Origin: Congeria kusceri
Lineage: Eukaryota > Mollusca > Bivalvia > Myida > Dreissenidae
Assembly (NCBI GenBank): GCA_027627225.1
Contig: JAPFQT010000162.1
Coordinates: 1-64,000 of the forward strand
DNA length: 64,000 nt
Direction: 5' to 3'
A program made the translations under genes and the position numbers. A model generated the notes under the pieces. The model saw nothing but the letters and a program-made list of their open reading frames with translations, did not search any database and was not told the origin of the DNA. Of the stretch, positions 34,864-46,409 are shown one piece after another (the stretch's first letter is position 1; every line of letters starts with the position of its first letter).

Positions 34864-36595
34864 TTTCAGTGCAAATTTTGTGACGTCATTTCAAACGACG
34901 TTTTCTCAAAAAGGCGCTTGCCGAATTAGCACCAAAAGTCTCAGAACACGCCACTTATACTCGTACATTTGAATAACAAATTGTGTTTTATTCATTACTT
35001 AATGAAAATATATAGTAGGAAGTCCTAGAACAAAAACTATATTTTTACTTGGACGAGTGACTGTTGCTTGCGGACAAGTAGAATTTTGCAAAGAACTTGT
35101 CCATGAACAAGTACACACTTCTGATATTTCCGCTCCCCTTATTCATTTATTGAACTTCTGTAATCAGTGCAATTCTTTTGTTAATGTTCAGTATATAGTC
35201 AAGCTCCATGAATGTCACATTCTTTGTAAGCTTTTGGAATAAAGGACTTTTCTTGCGTCATCTGTAGTCTAATCAACTGACCTAATATGCACAACTTTAG
35301 TTTTAACCACTGGCAAGTAATAACGTTGTGAATTCAGTTTCTATACACATATTGTGAAAGTTCTATTGACACCAAAAACAGTTTGTTATAATTTGAGTCG
35401 TATGCACTGGTAGAACTTGTATCCATTGTCTCCTTAAGTTGGAAGGATATAACACATTAATCTCTGGAAATAAGTTGGAAAGTTCTTTGTCAAAATAATG
35501 CTGTTTAATTAAAGCCACTGAATCCACATTAAGCTCAAAATAAATACCACAAACATTAATATTATTTGATTTAATCACACAAATTAGCATCAACCCATGT
35601 TAGGAAGATTTATCAAACTTGCTGTAGCAATTCGTGAAATGGAAATATTTTCCAACCCTGAATAATATCGTCATTCAAGACAGATTTGGTGGCTTTAATA
35701 TAAACTGCTTATTTGGATTTCACTGACTCGCCATACAGATATACTGTGTCCAAAATATAAAACATACTATACTTCATAATGTACTGCCTTTAAAGACAAC
35801 GTTTGACCTGCATGCATTAATTGGCAGGTGATATAAATACAAAATCTGCATCTTTTTTACAGTAATCTCATAATATGGTTAAACATTTTATCCCGACATT
35901 GGCAGGACTTCAGCGTAACTTTGACATACCTGAAGTCCCTATAAACCAGCGGTCAATTATACAGTTTAAAGTAATGCATAAACACTTGCTGTTAACAAAT
36001 AGAACCAAGTGTAAAAATATTAGTTGGGATAGAAAACCAATTGAACATAACTGAAAAATTGAGTTAAGAGTTAGAGATACTTTTTATATACAAAAAGGAA
36101 GACTGTTGGATGTTATTTTCCACGCTGACATAAGCGGAACATTAAAATAATCGACTTAAAGATAACAAAGTTCCGCTGTATTACTAAATGTGGAGACAAA
36201 CCCCATTTCCACACTGCTGTGTAAGTACAGCAAACAAAACTCATCATAGTTTTGTCTGAAAATCTTGTGTGATACAATACTGTTCTTTTGGAAACATTTC
36301 TGCTAGGTTTTAATTTGTCCTTAAAACAAAAACAAACCATACATTAAATACATAATACAGGCGTGTAACAAGTAACATCTCCATTACAAAATAGCAAATT
36401 CTTAAAGCACCAAATCAAGTCTATCGAAAAGCCAAACATTTCCCTGCTCCCATTAGGCCTGTCCCACGCTTTGGCTGGCGTTACTGATCAATAACTGCTG
36501 CAACTCGGGTGACGATGAGGTTCTTACTTTACTCAGCGATGCCCTCTTTTACGAATGAGTTCTGAAAACAAAAATGTATGATAATTTTTTTAGTG
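34864..36595. other. Intergenic with one weak terminal-exon signal
   Basis: Mostly AT-rich with chance frames. At 36561 on the minus strand TTTGTTTTCAG|AACTCATTC opens a short frame NSFVKEGIAE ending in TAA (36529-36531). This could be the last codons of a minus-strand gene, but ten residues are too few to support it. Confidence 0.35.
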
Positions 36596-36793
36596 TAGGC
36601 CAAAGAAAAAATATATGTGGTTCAGTGGTCACTGCATTTTTGCTTAAAAACTAAATAACAATCATGCTTGTATTTGGAAAATCGTTATAGTACAACTAAC
36701 CCAGAAATTTCATACTAAATCATTTAGGTTGTTTTCCCTTTGGAAAAACTATAGGTCGTGAAAACTGAACCACTGATCTTTTCCTTGGCCTAA
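36596..36793. mobile_element. ~198-bp palindromic MITE
   Basis: TAGGCCAAAGAAAA...GTGGTTCAGTGGTCA on the left is mirrored by TGAACCACTGATCTTTTCCT and TGGCCTA on the right, giving about 37-bp inverted repeats with a few mismatches. The flanks, TTTTTTTAGTG and AACATTG, show no obvious target duplication. No coding capacity. Confidence 0.75.
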
Positions 36794-36920
36794 ACATTGT
36801 ATAAAATAATTGTAATATCTTGCATTATCAAAAATGCATAAGATTCAAAAAAAATAATTTAAAAAGACTCTAGGTGTTTGTCTTTATTTGTCTTAATCCC
36901 TGTTCAATACAAATGAAACC

Positions 36921-36997
36921 AAAAGCCAGAGTGGTGTAGTAGATAGAGCAGTGGACTACGGACCTGTGTGACTGGAGTTTAAATACCGGTATAAACC
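36921..36997 (+). repeat. tRNA-like SINE head
   Basis: AGAGTGGTGTAGTAGATAGA (A-box region), GCAGTGGACTACGGACC, then GACTGGAGTTTAAATACCGG (degenerate B box). The order and spacing match a tRNA-derived head, but the T-loop motif has lost its CGA. Confidence 0.5.
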
Positions 36998-37402
36998 TTC
37001 ACTACTTCCCTGCATATTTCAATGTATAATAATGTTGTTCATATGAAAATATAAATGTATGCTATAAAATGTCGATAAAAATACATTACTTTGTGTATAA
37101 ATCTGCATGTACAACGTAGATTTAAAAAAAATTACCGATAAATTATATTTATTTTCGATTCTAAGTTTATAAACAATAGTTTTTTTATATGGAATACTTA
37201 AAAAAGGTAATACCTGTCAGCTTTCACAAGTTTTCGCAACTAAATACAAACGTTTAGATCCAAATTGTTTTAGATCTTAATAATTGCAATTTTTCACCAA
37301 CAACCCAAATTTTCAGTCATTGTAATTTACATTTCAAAAATAACTTAAGAATTGCAATACCTGTTTACTTCATTGGCTGTTGAAAGTTTTGCAAAACTTT
37401 AC

Positions 37403-37535
37403 CTCCAGTAATGGCGTTAGGCTGGAACTCAGTCAACCACGTTTTTCGCACTTATTTCTGTGCATGGTTTCCGCATCGTTCAGGAATGCTTCGTTTTCAG
37501 GATCGGGGTCGTTGCTGTCCCTCAGTGTGGAAGGG
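37403..37535 (-). CDS. Candidate exon, frameshifted, unrecognised
   Basis: The minus strand has acceptor CATACTGCAG|CCCTTCC and donor TACTGGAG|GTAAAG. One frame reads PSTLRDSNDPDPENEAFLND then AETMHRNKCEKRG before a stop. The last third is open only in another frame, as WLTEFQPNAITG. Charged, low-AT sequence and good splice sites argue for a true exon carrying a one-base loss near 37440, or a pseudogene exon. The protein family is not recognised. The two overlapping plus-strand frames (37380-37702) are shadows. Confidence 0.4.
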
Positions 37536-37820
37536 CTGCAGTATGTAACAAGAAAAACATCATCAGTACATTTCTCTTCAACACTGTAGATTGTAGTGCA
37601 TTATATATAATATACATATTTTTACACCAAAATTGTTATAAAAAGAGCATGGATTCATCAGCAGCTAAAACATCAACATCAGCAACAATACCCACCTGGT
37701 AGGTCATGGCCACGATGTTGGAACTGTCAGATGTGAATTGTATGAATGGATTATTAGCACATCACCATGTTCTGTTCCTGAAAATGAAACCAATTATCCA
37801 CCGGAACCAGTTAAACACCA

Positions 37821-38157
37821 GGCCCCGTGTTCACAAAACAAGCTGAGTCTGATTTTCATGTTCAAGATGAACTTGAGCAGATATTTCAGGATCAGGTTCA
37901 AAAATGATGTTCACTACAATCAGGATCAATTTAAATTTTGGTCAAATATATAGTATTACCAACTCTCTTAACGACGTACATTTGCTCTCTGATTTGAAGA
38001 TTTTAATAAAAAAAACAAACAATTATGTGATTTTATCAAGTAGAAAAGTTATTCCGAAAATAAAATATGTTTGATATTCCACTCAGTTGAGCAAAAAGAT
38101 CAAGATCAGCTAAGACTGATCCTGATCCGGTAATTGATCCTTTGTGAACACGGGGCC
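37821..38157. mobile_element. 337-bp MITE, GGCCCCGTGTTCACAAA ends
   Basis: The 17-bp terminal inverted repeat GGCCCCGTGTTCACAAA is perfect: it starts at 37821 and its complement ends at 38157. Inside, GATCAAGATCAG-type words on the right mirror GATCAGGTTC words on the left, so the inverted symmetry extends inward. The 71-residue plus frame over its left end (37738-37953) is incidental. Confidence 0.9.
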
Positions 38158-39554
38158 AGAGTTGTGAGATAGTATTTAATGAGTGTTTATGTTACTTAAC
38201 CAAGAATAGTTAAGTGCCTTCAATAGGTTGCTCTTGCTCTAGTTTAATGAAATTTGATAAAACTTGATGACATCTTTAAATACATTATATTTTCCTCTGT
38301 ATGTAATACATTATGTTCTTTATTCCAGAGCTATACTCAATGAAACAATTATATATTGATATCTTTACAATGGAACAACCCATTAATTTCCTCTAGAGGT
38401 CAGGAAGAAGTATATTTGATGGTGGGTTGAAAGTTGTCGACAACATTGGCTGTAGTCTTTCTGTGAGTCTACAACAAACCGAAGTCCAGTCATGAGCATC
38501 GCTGTTTAAAGAATGACGTCACAACAAATCAAGATAATAAATGAGGGTCTCATATTGACTGTTGTTCTGTGAGCTTTTATAGAATTTATAAAACATAATT
38601 TATGCCATCCTTAAAAAATTGATTGTTTGCGGTTTCGCGACCTAGCATTTTGGAGGTGGGTAGGTAGGATTTTGTTTTCTGTCTGATAAGATGTAATATA
38701 CCAAGTAATAATGAAGTGTCATATCATGCAATACTGAAAGTGATGATAAACGGTTGCTTTAGTACCGAAAATCAAGATGAGGTATAGCTATTGACTCAAA
38801 AGAGTGGAACCTTTATATTAATATCGTCCATCATCGTCTTTCAATTTACTCAAACAACTTCTCTGAAACTGCTGGATGGATTTTAACCTAACTTGTCAGG
38901 AATGTTCCTAGGATGGTCCTTTAACAGTTTTACTTATATGGCTACCGGTATATTGAAAAATGGAAAATCTCAGAAACCACTGGTTTGATTTCTAAATAAT
39001 GTAACACAAATGTTCCTTGGGTGACCCTCTACCAAATTTGTTTGATTCAATATAGTCATAGAAAGTAAGAAAAAAGACGCCATTTTTTTAAGAATCAACA
39101 CAATTTGAAGTAGTTATGTAGCGGACCAACTAAAAAACATTTATGTGAAATTATTTTCAAAACCTTTGATAGGAACATTTGGTTTACTGGATACTGTACG
39201 TTGTAAAACTGTCAACAAACACTTGCTTTTTTAACTTGCCGAATATCGTGGCACCGCAAATGACATCAGACTATTAACATTCGGTGATATACACGACATT
39301 CCACACAAAAGATGATAAATATTAGCTAGTTTCATAACGTAGAAGTGTCAACACTAAACTGAATTTAACACTCCTTAAATAGCATTCATTTAATGGATAT
39401 GTTTAAAATTGTTTGATTTATATTGCTTTACTTAAAGAGGTTCGCAACAAAAAGAAAATAATTGGGTTAATTTCTCCTTTTGCTTCATTATTTCTTTATT
39501 GTTTATAGGCTACAATACACTTATTTAAATTAATAAATATAAATCTTTGTAAGT
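38158..39554. other. Intergenic with dispersed-repeat fragment
   Basis: At 38840-39180 a plus-strand repeat reads CAAACAACTTCTCTGAAACT, GCTGGATGGATTTTAACC, GTTCCTAGGATGGTCC and GTTCCTTGGGTGACCCTCTA. It joins the families at 1135 and 26690-27070. Nothing else is recognised. Confidence 0.6.
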
Positions 39555-40620
39555 CATTAAGTTCCAGTCAATGGTAAAAGTTCATAAAGCATTATAATTA
39601 TCAAAACCACACGTATACAATGTATTGCCAAACAAATCAGTTTAAAAAAGATCCATTAAATAGCTTTATTCTATTTTAAGACGATTACATGAAAAAGGCT
39701 ACACAGGTACCCTATTTAAAGTCCAATATATCCCAAACAAGTTCGGTGACCCATTCTTTTTATTAATGTTTTGATGTCAGTAACCATCGTTGCATGTATG
39801 TGCGAAAACTTAAGAAAATCTGTCGTTTGGAACAAAATATATTGATGTATAATAAATGACGCTTCAAAAGGTATTATTACCCATTTGACCTACTTAAATG
39901 TCCAGCCAAATTCATTACTTTAACAGTAAATATAGGTAAAGCGCTTTTTTATTATCAAAACACACTTGTATATTGCCAAATAAGACATGTGAAAACATAT
40001 CAGTTGAAAGAACCATAACCTTGTTTGAAACAAGCTCCCATACATATACTTAAAACATTGATACAAAATCCAAACTGAAAAAAGTGGCTTCGACAGGTAC
40101 CGTATTCAAAACCCAATATATCCGGAAAAAGGCCGGTGACCCCTATTTTTAACACTGTTTTAGTTTCAGTTACAATGACACATGTATATGGAATTTTTTA
40201 ACAAAATCTGTCGTTTGGAACAAAATATTCGAATATTTGATTATTAAGTGATGTTTTCAATGGCATATTAAATGCATAATTGACCTCATTAAGTGTCCAT
40301 TAAAAGTCATTTTTATGGTAAATATAGATAAAGCGCGTTTTATCATTAAATTGCACTTGCATATTGCAAAACGAAAGTTTAAAAAAAGATGCATTTAAAA
40401 ATCTCCGTCCTTGTTTGAATGTAAACGCTTTATATAATTGAACATTGCTAGTCACACAAACTGAAAAAGGGCTGCGACAGGTATCGTATTTAAACCCCAA
40501 TATTTTCGGTACAAGGCCGGTGACCCCTATTTTTTAAGACTGTTTTAGTTTTAGGATACATTGACAAATGTTTGTGCAAATTTTTAAGAAAATCTGTCGT
40601 TGGAAAAAAAATGGACGAAA
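39555..40620 (+). repeat. 384-390-bp tandem array, ~2.7 copies
   Basis: Anchors ACAGGTAC/ACAGGTATC at 39703, 40093 and 40477 give periods of 390 and 384. Shared blocks are GGCCGGTGACCCCTATTTTT, AAAATCTGTCGTTTGGAACA, AAAGCGC.TTTT.ATTA and TTGCA(T/A)ATTGC(A/C)AAA. The copies are about 75-80% alike by eye. The 95-residue plus frame at 40572-40859 starts in the last copy and is not convincing. Confidence 0.85.
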
Positions 40621-41595
40621 TTGTTGCGAACGTCTTTAATGCTTTTCTTATTTTTCAGTTAAACTTTTTTTTGAATGACACATTTAACTTTTTTTTACCT
40701 TGTTATTACCTTTACATTAATCTAAAAAATACTGACCATGACTTTTTTGATTTATGCATAGGAATGCATAGGCATTGCCGAAAACAACCATTTACCCATG
40801 TGCCATACCTGACAGACAGTAAATTTACCTTAATCAATAAATATATGGTAATAGTATAACATAATTTAAAATGAAGAACAAAGGGACATAACAAAAAGAC
40901 TATTTTGTGTGCAATTCATGTGACGAAAAATCTGTATGTGAATCAGCGTTTTGAATAACTTCAATTACAGGCTAAATGGTTTCCAGTAAATACTACTTGA
41001 ACTGTGCATGTAAGTAATATATGCATTATATGAATATTATTCTATTGTCAGTGAACAATATAGCAGTACGTATTTTGCTATATCAACAGGTTCATTGACA
41101 TAAACGACATCGGAGAGGTGAAAGAATCAAAGTTTTATTTACACTACACATATAGATTGTGGTTTGTTTAACATTATGTTTTCATTTGAGATAACTATTA
41201 AACATGAAATCAAATATTTAAAATAACAATAGAACAATAATCAAATAGAAACATAACGATGTCAACAATGCATTTAAGTAAATGATTAAATACATGAAAT
41301 ATACATATATCTTTATTGCCTCTATTTTCTGAAGATTTAAATCAGTTATACAGAACAGACAATGCACAGGAAATGAAATTAATGTACAAACATGCATAAT
41401 ATAAACATGAGAAAAGGCAAAAATATAATGTTTATACTGTTATAGTATAATAGTGACCATAAACACGATAATGAGTACACTAGCACTATACAATGGTTAT
41501 GTTGCGTTTGTTTATCTTGCTGCTGAAGCTCCCTAGATGTATGAGATGGTTGAACACTTCAATGAAACAAACTATGTTGTAGATTATAGGCTTCT
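40621..41595. other. Intergenic, nothing recognised
   Basis: AT-rich. Short frames on both strands at 40712-40894 are chance overlaps. No repeat named. Confidence 0.45.
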
Positions 41596-41856
41596 GGGAC
41601 CATATTCACAAAGAATCTTAAGTTATTTCTTAACCATTTTATTGAGTGTAAAATGTTCATATACAATCAATGTTAACTAAATGAACACATGTGTACGTTG
41701 TTGCTATTTGGCAATGTCATTCTAATACTGATGACATTTTTAAATGTTACTTTGTGCTGCACTGTTTTCAAAGAAATAATATTGTTAAGGACATTTCCAG
41801 ATTTAAGGATAAAGATGAAATTTAAGATGCTTTGTGAATACATGTACCACCTCTGG
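41596..41856. mobile_element. ~260-bp MITE, TTCACAAAG ends
   Basis: Left GGGACCATATTCACAAAGAA with TCTTAAG; right AAATTTAAGATGCTTTGTGA followed by ATACATGTACCACC. The inverted repeat is roughly GG.ACCATATTCACAAAG.ATCTTAA with an insertion on the right. It shares the TTCACAAA motif with the MITE at 37821-38157 and may be a distant relative. Confidence 0.7.
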
Positions 41857-41904
41857 GATAGTACGTCAGATCAAGGACAGTGGAATAGAATGGGTTCCAG
41901 TTCG

Positions 41905-43580
41905 CTACACATAACTTGTCATGAACACTTTGCGCAGGTGATGGGCTGATCGGGAGGTGTCTTTCAACACAAGCAGGACAGGAACTTCATAAGTTTGAGG
42001 CTGTCTGGACGAATCCGTGCTATCTTCCATATGGTGGCTGCAGTGAGGCTTTTTGAAGAAAACTAAATCTCTGTCTTGTTTGAGTCGCGTGCGCCATTTT
42101 CTCACACGTCTGTATTGCCTGCTTTCATTTTGAAGCATATCGTGTAATGTTGTACGGTAGCTGATATTTGCTTAATATTCTCATGAGATCTGGTATGAAG
42201 CCAATGTTCTGGTGCTTACACAGCTCATTAGGTGAATAAGATGTGGCATGGCTAATTCGCTGATATACGACATAGTAGTCGGAGAAAAATGTGTTTTTGG
42301 AGGTTATGTGTGTTTCAAGCACCGACATTCCCATCAGACCGGTAACCATGTCGGAGTAAGTAGGGTGGGACAGATCTTGAGCACGTTTACGGCAGTAGTG
42401 GTGGGATATTTCTAATTGCTGCATATCTGCAATGGAGATAGTTTTCCATAGCTTGCATCCGAACAGAGCTTTGGAAATAACGGACAGAACGGCTGTATAC
42501 CTCGGACACATTAACCTGCCAATGACCTCTCTGCATGAATATATTACTGATCCGTTACGATGAATACTTAGTTGCTGTATTGGAATCATGTTTAAATCAA
42601 TTTAAGAGTATGCAGCTATATTATTATGTAACGCGTAACACATGTGATCGAACAAAACCGAGTAGAACTATAGGTTATTATTCAAGCGCGTAATTAATGC
42701 TAATAGAGTTTACGAGTGTCAGGTCAATGTGTCCGAGCTATGGAAAAGAGCATCGCAGTAATGTGAAGTTTTCACCGTATATTCTGGACGCTGCGTGACA
42801 GGACAGAAGCGTTCCTCCAAGTGCCTGCTTGATGATATCTCTGTCGTAGGGTATTTTCCTTGGAATGTATGGTACCCTGATCCATGTGAAAAGATACAGC
42901 TCGGCATTTTCCTGTTAATTCTGATGTGATTCAATTTGAACACTAGCCCATTTGTCAAAACACGTACATATATATATATTTGTCAAACATCATATTCAGA
43001 CTGCACAGACGGACGGACGGAAGGACATGGCGGCGACTATATGCTCCCCCGAAATTTTTCGGGAAGCAAAATGAAACAGCATCCAGATTAAATGTTAGTT
43101 CGAGTCCGGCGTATTTCAGGTGGTAATAGGTGAGGGTGTTGATAGAAGCACTTCTGCTGTTCAGTAGACTATTGATTAGCCTTTGCAGTCCTACGTTGCT
43201 TGTTGCGTAGCAAAGCTCTCTGTCGGAGTAATTTTGCTTGATGTCGTAAGATAAGATGTTACGCATTGATCTACGAAGTGTTTGTGCTTGGCATCAAACT
43301 AAGGGTTCTCTGTAAACAAGTACAGTTTCTTGACGTATGTGCTCTATCTGTTGAGTGTCCAGTTGATCGTTGTTTCACGCTTGCCTTTAAAATCTAATTC
43401 ACAACCTTGCTTTTTGTTTTTGGAGCACTTAGTGTTGACAGCTTTCCAGAAAGCGTGTTGATCGATTTCGGATGTAGTGTCTTTGTTGTAGTTTCGCGTG
43501 GTCATAGATGTTGTCTCTGCAGAAGTGATACTTGAGCGAGGGATAAGCTCAGTCAAGGTAGCACTCACTCTTTGGCCCAA
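41905..43580 (-). pseudogene. Decayed non-LTR retrotransposon (LINE) ORF2 fragment
   Basis: Four minus-strand frames follow one another in LINE order. 43580-43344 contains AFWKAVNTKCSKNKKQ, the FWK..N linker found before reverse transcriptase. 43266-42955 contains SDRELCYATSNVGLQRLINS. 42958-42719 is a diverged middle. 42589-42125 contains ALFGCKLWKTISIADMQQLE and FIPDLMRILSKYQL, the typical post-RT C-terminal region. 42138-41905 has a further tail. I see no YADD catalytic motif. Frames are broken several times, and a Helentron-like terminus interrupts at 42960-43075. It is dead and 5'-truncated. The clade (Jockey/CR1/L2-like) is not settled. Confidence 0.75.
42960..43075 (-). mobile_element. 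Helentron-like terminus inside the LINE
   Basis: The minus strand reads GCTTCCCGAAAAATTTCGGG with GGAGCATATAG (palindrome), a short GTCGCCGCCATG, then (CCGT)n (about 43010-43025). This is the hairpin-plus-microsatellite plan of 17451-17514. It separates two LINE segments, so it probably inserted there. Confidence 0.6.
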
Positions 43581-44638
43581 CTAGTTTGTACAACAGTTAC
43601 TGCACATCAAAACAAAAACATAATTGCTAACTAGCTGATAAATAACATAACAATTATTAAGATTCCATATTGGCTTACACAAACATTATCAAATTAAAAG
43701 TCATCTTCCCATGCCATAAGATTACAAATGTGCAACAGGTGAGTCTATTATGTTAGTTTGTAATAGTTTAATTGCATTCTTAGCTTCGTAGATAAAAACT
43801 TAATAAATTACGTCAGTTTTGAAAGTATTTTCTGCCTTTATCTATCACAGAAGGCAAATGAATGATTTTGTTGTTTGTGTAATACAATATTTGATACTAC
43901 TGAAAATTAAAATGTTCAAAGCTCTTAATCAGAATGCATCCAACACTACACGCAGATAAGTCTGATTGTTTTTCATTCTACGAGACAATTTAACTTCAAG
44001 CACAAAAATCACTTTCATAATAAACAATATTAAGTCCTCTTCGGCCATAAACAAAATAAAATTAACACATTTTACGTGTATTCATTTAATATCATTGGCG
44101 TAAACAATACTGAAATGACCAATATCCATTCATTGCTGATGCTTTTCTTCTACCACTTCATATTTAAAAATAAAAGAAAGTATTTATATAATGTAACAGT
44201 GTCATGTGTTCAAGTTTTTGTAATAAAAAAATACATTTCTTACATGTATGTAGAAATAGTAAGTGTTATGTACACGTATATTTATGTAGATACATAAATT
44301 CTTAACTGAAATTGCTCGTGTATTTTGGCATACAGAATACCGTATGTCAACTTATTCAGTTCAGAACAAATGCAGCAACAAGTATGTTCTACACATAATA
44401 TTGTACATCAGTTCTAATATTCAAAGAAACACTTTACATTTTATAAACAAATAACAATATTTGTATAAATACATGTATCTGAAATTACAAACACATTTCT
44501 GTTTTGTAACATAACATAATATATAAGTTCCAATGCACAACAACATATTGTCATTGAAATTAAAATCACTTGCTTATACAAATATCAGATGCTTGTAAAA
44601 GTAAGCTTTTGCACTTTGAACACCAGGAGTGTGTTGTT
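43581..44638. other. Intergenic or 3' flank of NHL gene
   Basis: AT-rich sequence downstream (in minus sense) of the NHL-like gene; it may include its 3' untranslated region. The 73-residue plus frame at 44076-44297 is not supported. Confidence 0.4.
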
Positions 44639-45029
44639 TCACTGTCCCAAAATGATGGAGCCTGTGTTGTTGCATACTGCCACTGGGTACCTCACTCCAT
44701 CCTTGCCTGTAGCCAGAGTAGCCACAATAATGGAGGCCGTATTCCTATTGTAGCAGACTGACCATGGGTTCCACACTCCATGCTTGCACGTAGCCAGAGT
44801 AGCCAGATTCTTCCTTCCCTCACTATCCACCTGTATGATAGTGTTGATGAGCATCCACAAACCAGCACTTGGCCTGAAGGTGTCACATGTACACCCTGTG
44901 GGTCTTGTAGTTCAGGGTCAGTAAATGTTGACAGTACTGACCCATCCCCGGCCAGGGTGAGGAGCTTGTGCTCGTAACGGTTGGTGATGTAGACCGCATC
45001 GCCGGTGGGGCTCACAGCACACTTGTATT
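44639..45029 (-). pseudogene. NHL-repeat exon of TRIM-like gene, frameshifted
   Basis: Minus-strand acceptor CTATTTGCAG|AATACAAG, then YKCAVSPTGDAVYITNRYEH, KLLTLAGDGSVLSTFTDPEL, QDPQGVHVTPSGQVLVCG: NHL-type beta-propeller sequence as in bivalve TRIM2/3/56-like proteins. Near 44858 the frame shifts by one base. The expected continuation NTIIQVDSEGRKNLATLAT is open in the next frame, to a stop at 44639. In that frame LATLATCKHGVWNPWSVCYN and VATLATGKDGVRYPVAVCNN are a tandem duplication of one NHL segment. The exon ends in GQ-stop. A frameshift plus duplication suggests a pseudogene. An assembly error in a live gene is the alternative. Confidence 0.7.
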
Positions 45030-45138
45030 CTGCAAATAGAGTAACATCAAGATATTTAATTACTTTATTTAATTACTTTAAATTTTATATAAACACACAG
45101 CAGTGATATTGTATTATCTTTTATGTGTTGTTTGGTTT

Positions 45139-46017
45139 TCATAAACATAGAAAATAATACACCTTCATGTTATACATAAAATCCAATAATAGTAAACATA
45201 TAAGATTGACTGTACGGTTCTGTATCAGTTCATTGTCTAAAAGTTTGACATGTTCATATGAGACAGGTGCATTAGAACTGAAGTTTAACACAATTACACT
45301 GAATAAAAAAATACCCAGTAGAATGAGCATGTACACCGTGATAACCGTGATAAACTGGACACCGTTCACAGTCAATGCGACTTCATATGGAGTGATCAGA
45401 CACACGTCGAGTGGAATATCAGGCACAAGACAGTGTGTGACCACCTGGTACTGCTGGTCCAGAAGCTTTATTGTGTCATTATTCCAGTCTACAACAATGA
45501 TCTGACAATCAGGGAGAAAGCAAATGCCTCTGATATAGCAAAGGGTTGAATCAATAAACTCTGACTTTACAATCACACTGAACACCTGGTCTGACTTCCC
45601 CAGCACTGTCAATGCCTGTTCAAATGTGTGCAAACATTTTTTGCTGGCTATATAGGAGAGTTCCTTATTATCCCCAATTGTCTGCATGGCTTCATGGAAT
45701 TGTTTCAATTGATCCTGAAGCCCGGTGCTGTTGTGAATAGCACACTTAAGAAAATCTTTCAGGTTTATAAGTTCATCTTTTATTTCCTTCACATAACTAT
45801 TATCGAATTCATCCAAAATGACATTTATTTTCCCACACATTTCTTCTTTTATGTATTGCTCATTTTCATAAGAACTTTTATCAAATTCATCAAAAATGAA
45901 ATTAATATGATGGAGCATTTCTTCTACCATGAATCGCTCATGTTCATCATACATGCAAATAAAGGAGCTTGTGCTGCTAATAAAAGTTTTCTTTTGCTGA
46001 TGCAGCTGATTTTTCAC
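45139..46017 (-). pseudogene. Coiled-coil plus NHL start, TRIM-like protein
   Basis: 292 residues on the minus strand. Residues about 20-130 are charged and heptad-like, with two similar blocks (HINFIFDEFDKSSYENEQYI and KINVILDEFDNSYVKEIKDE). About 140-220 reads FSVIVKSEFIDSTLCYIRGI, CFLPDCQIIVVDWNNDTIKL and PLDVCLITPYEVALTVNGVQ, the first NHL blades. After VQFITVIT the frame turns hydrophobic (LILLGIFLFSVIVLNF) and no longer resembles the family, so the exon probably ends or is broken near 45350. RING and B-box domains, expected upstream, are not in this frame. It runs into 44639-45029 after a short gap, with the middle blades missing. Confidence 0.65.
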
Positions 46018-46409
46018 GTGGTTTATACAACGTATTTATTATTCTATGTAACGATTTTTACCGGTAATTTCGAAAAAATGTAAACATCAATCTGTACAAT
46101 AATAATTATAAAAGACATGGTGTAAACATAGTTCCACATACATGCATTAGAAACAACACATCAATCTCAAAGTGACCATAGAACATCTGCCAGCAATTAT
46201 TTTGTAGATTTTTTTATTTGTGCCATGGTATCAAAATAATGTGGAAGGTACACAACAGTATTTAAATAAAAACATGATGAACATATTGTCAACAGATCTC
46301 TGTGCAGGCAGAAATATTTGAAAACGTAACTGTGGGTCTATGTTCACCAATTCATTATCTACTTTGTTGAGCACCAACGATAGTTATAGCGTGATAGTTT
46401 TGAACTTAT

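Noticed and set aside
45167..46083. Two plus-strand frames of 112 and 151 residues
   Set aside because: They are antisense shadows of the coiled-coil/NHL frame on the minus strand.
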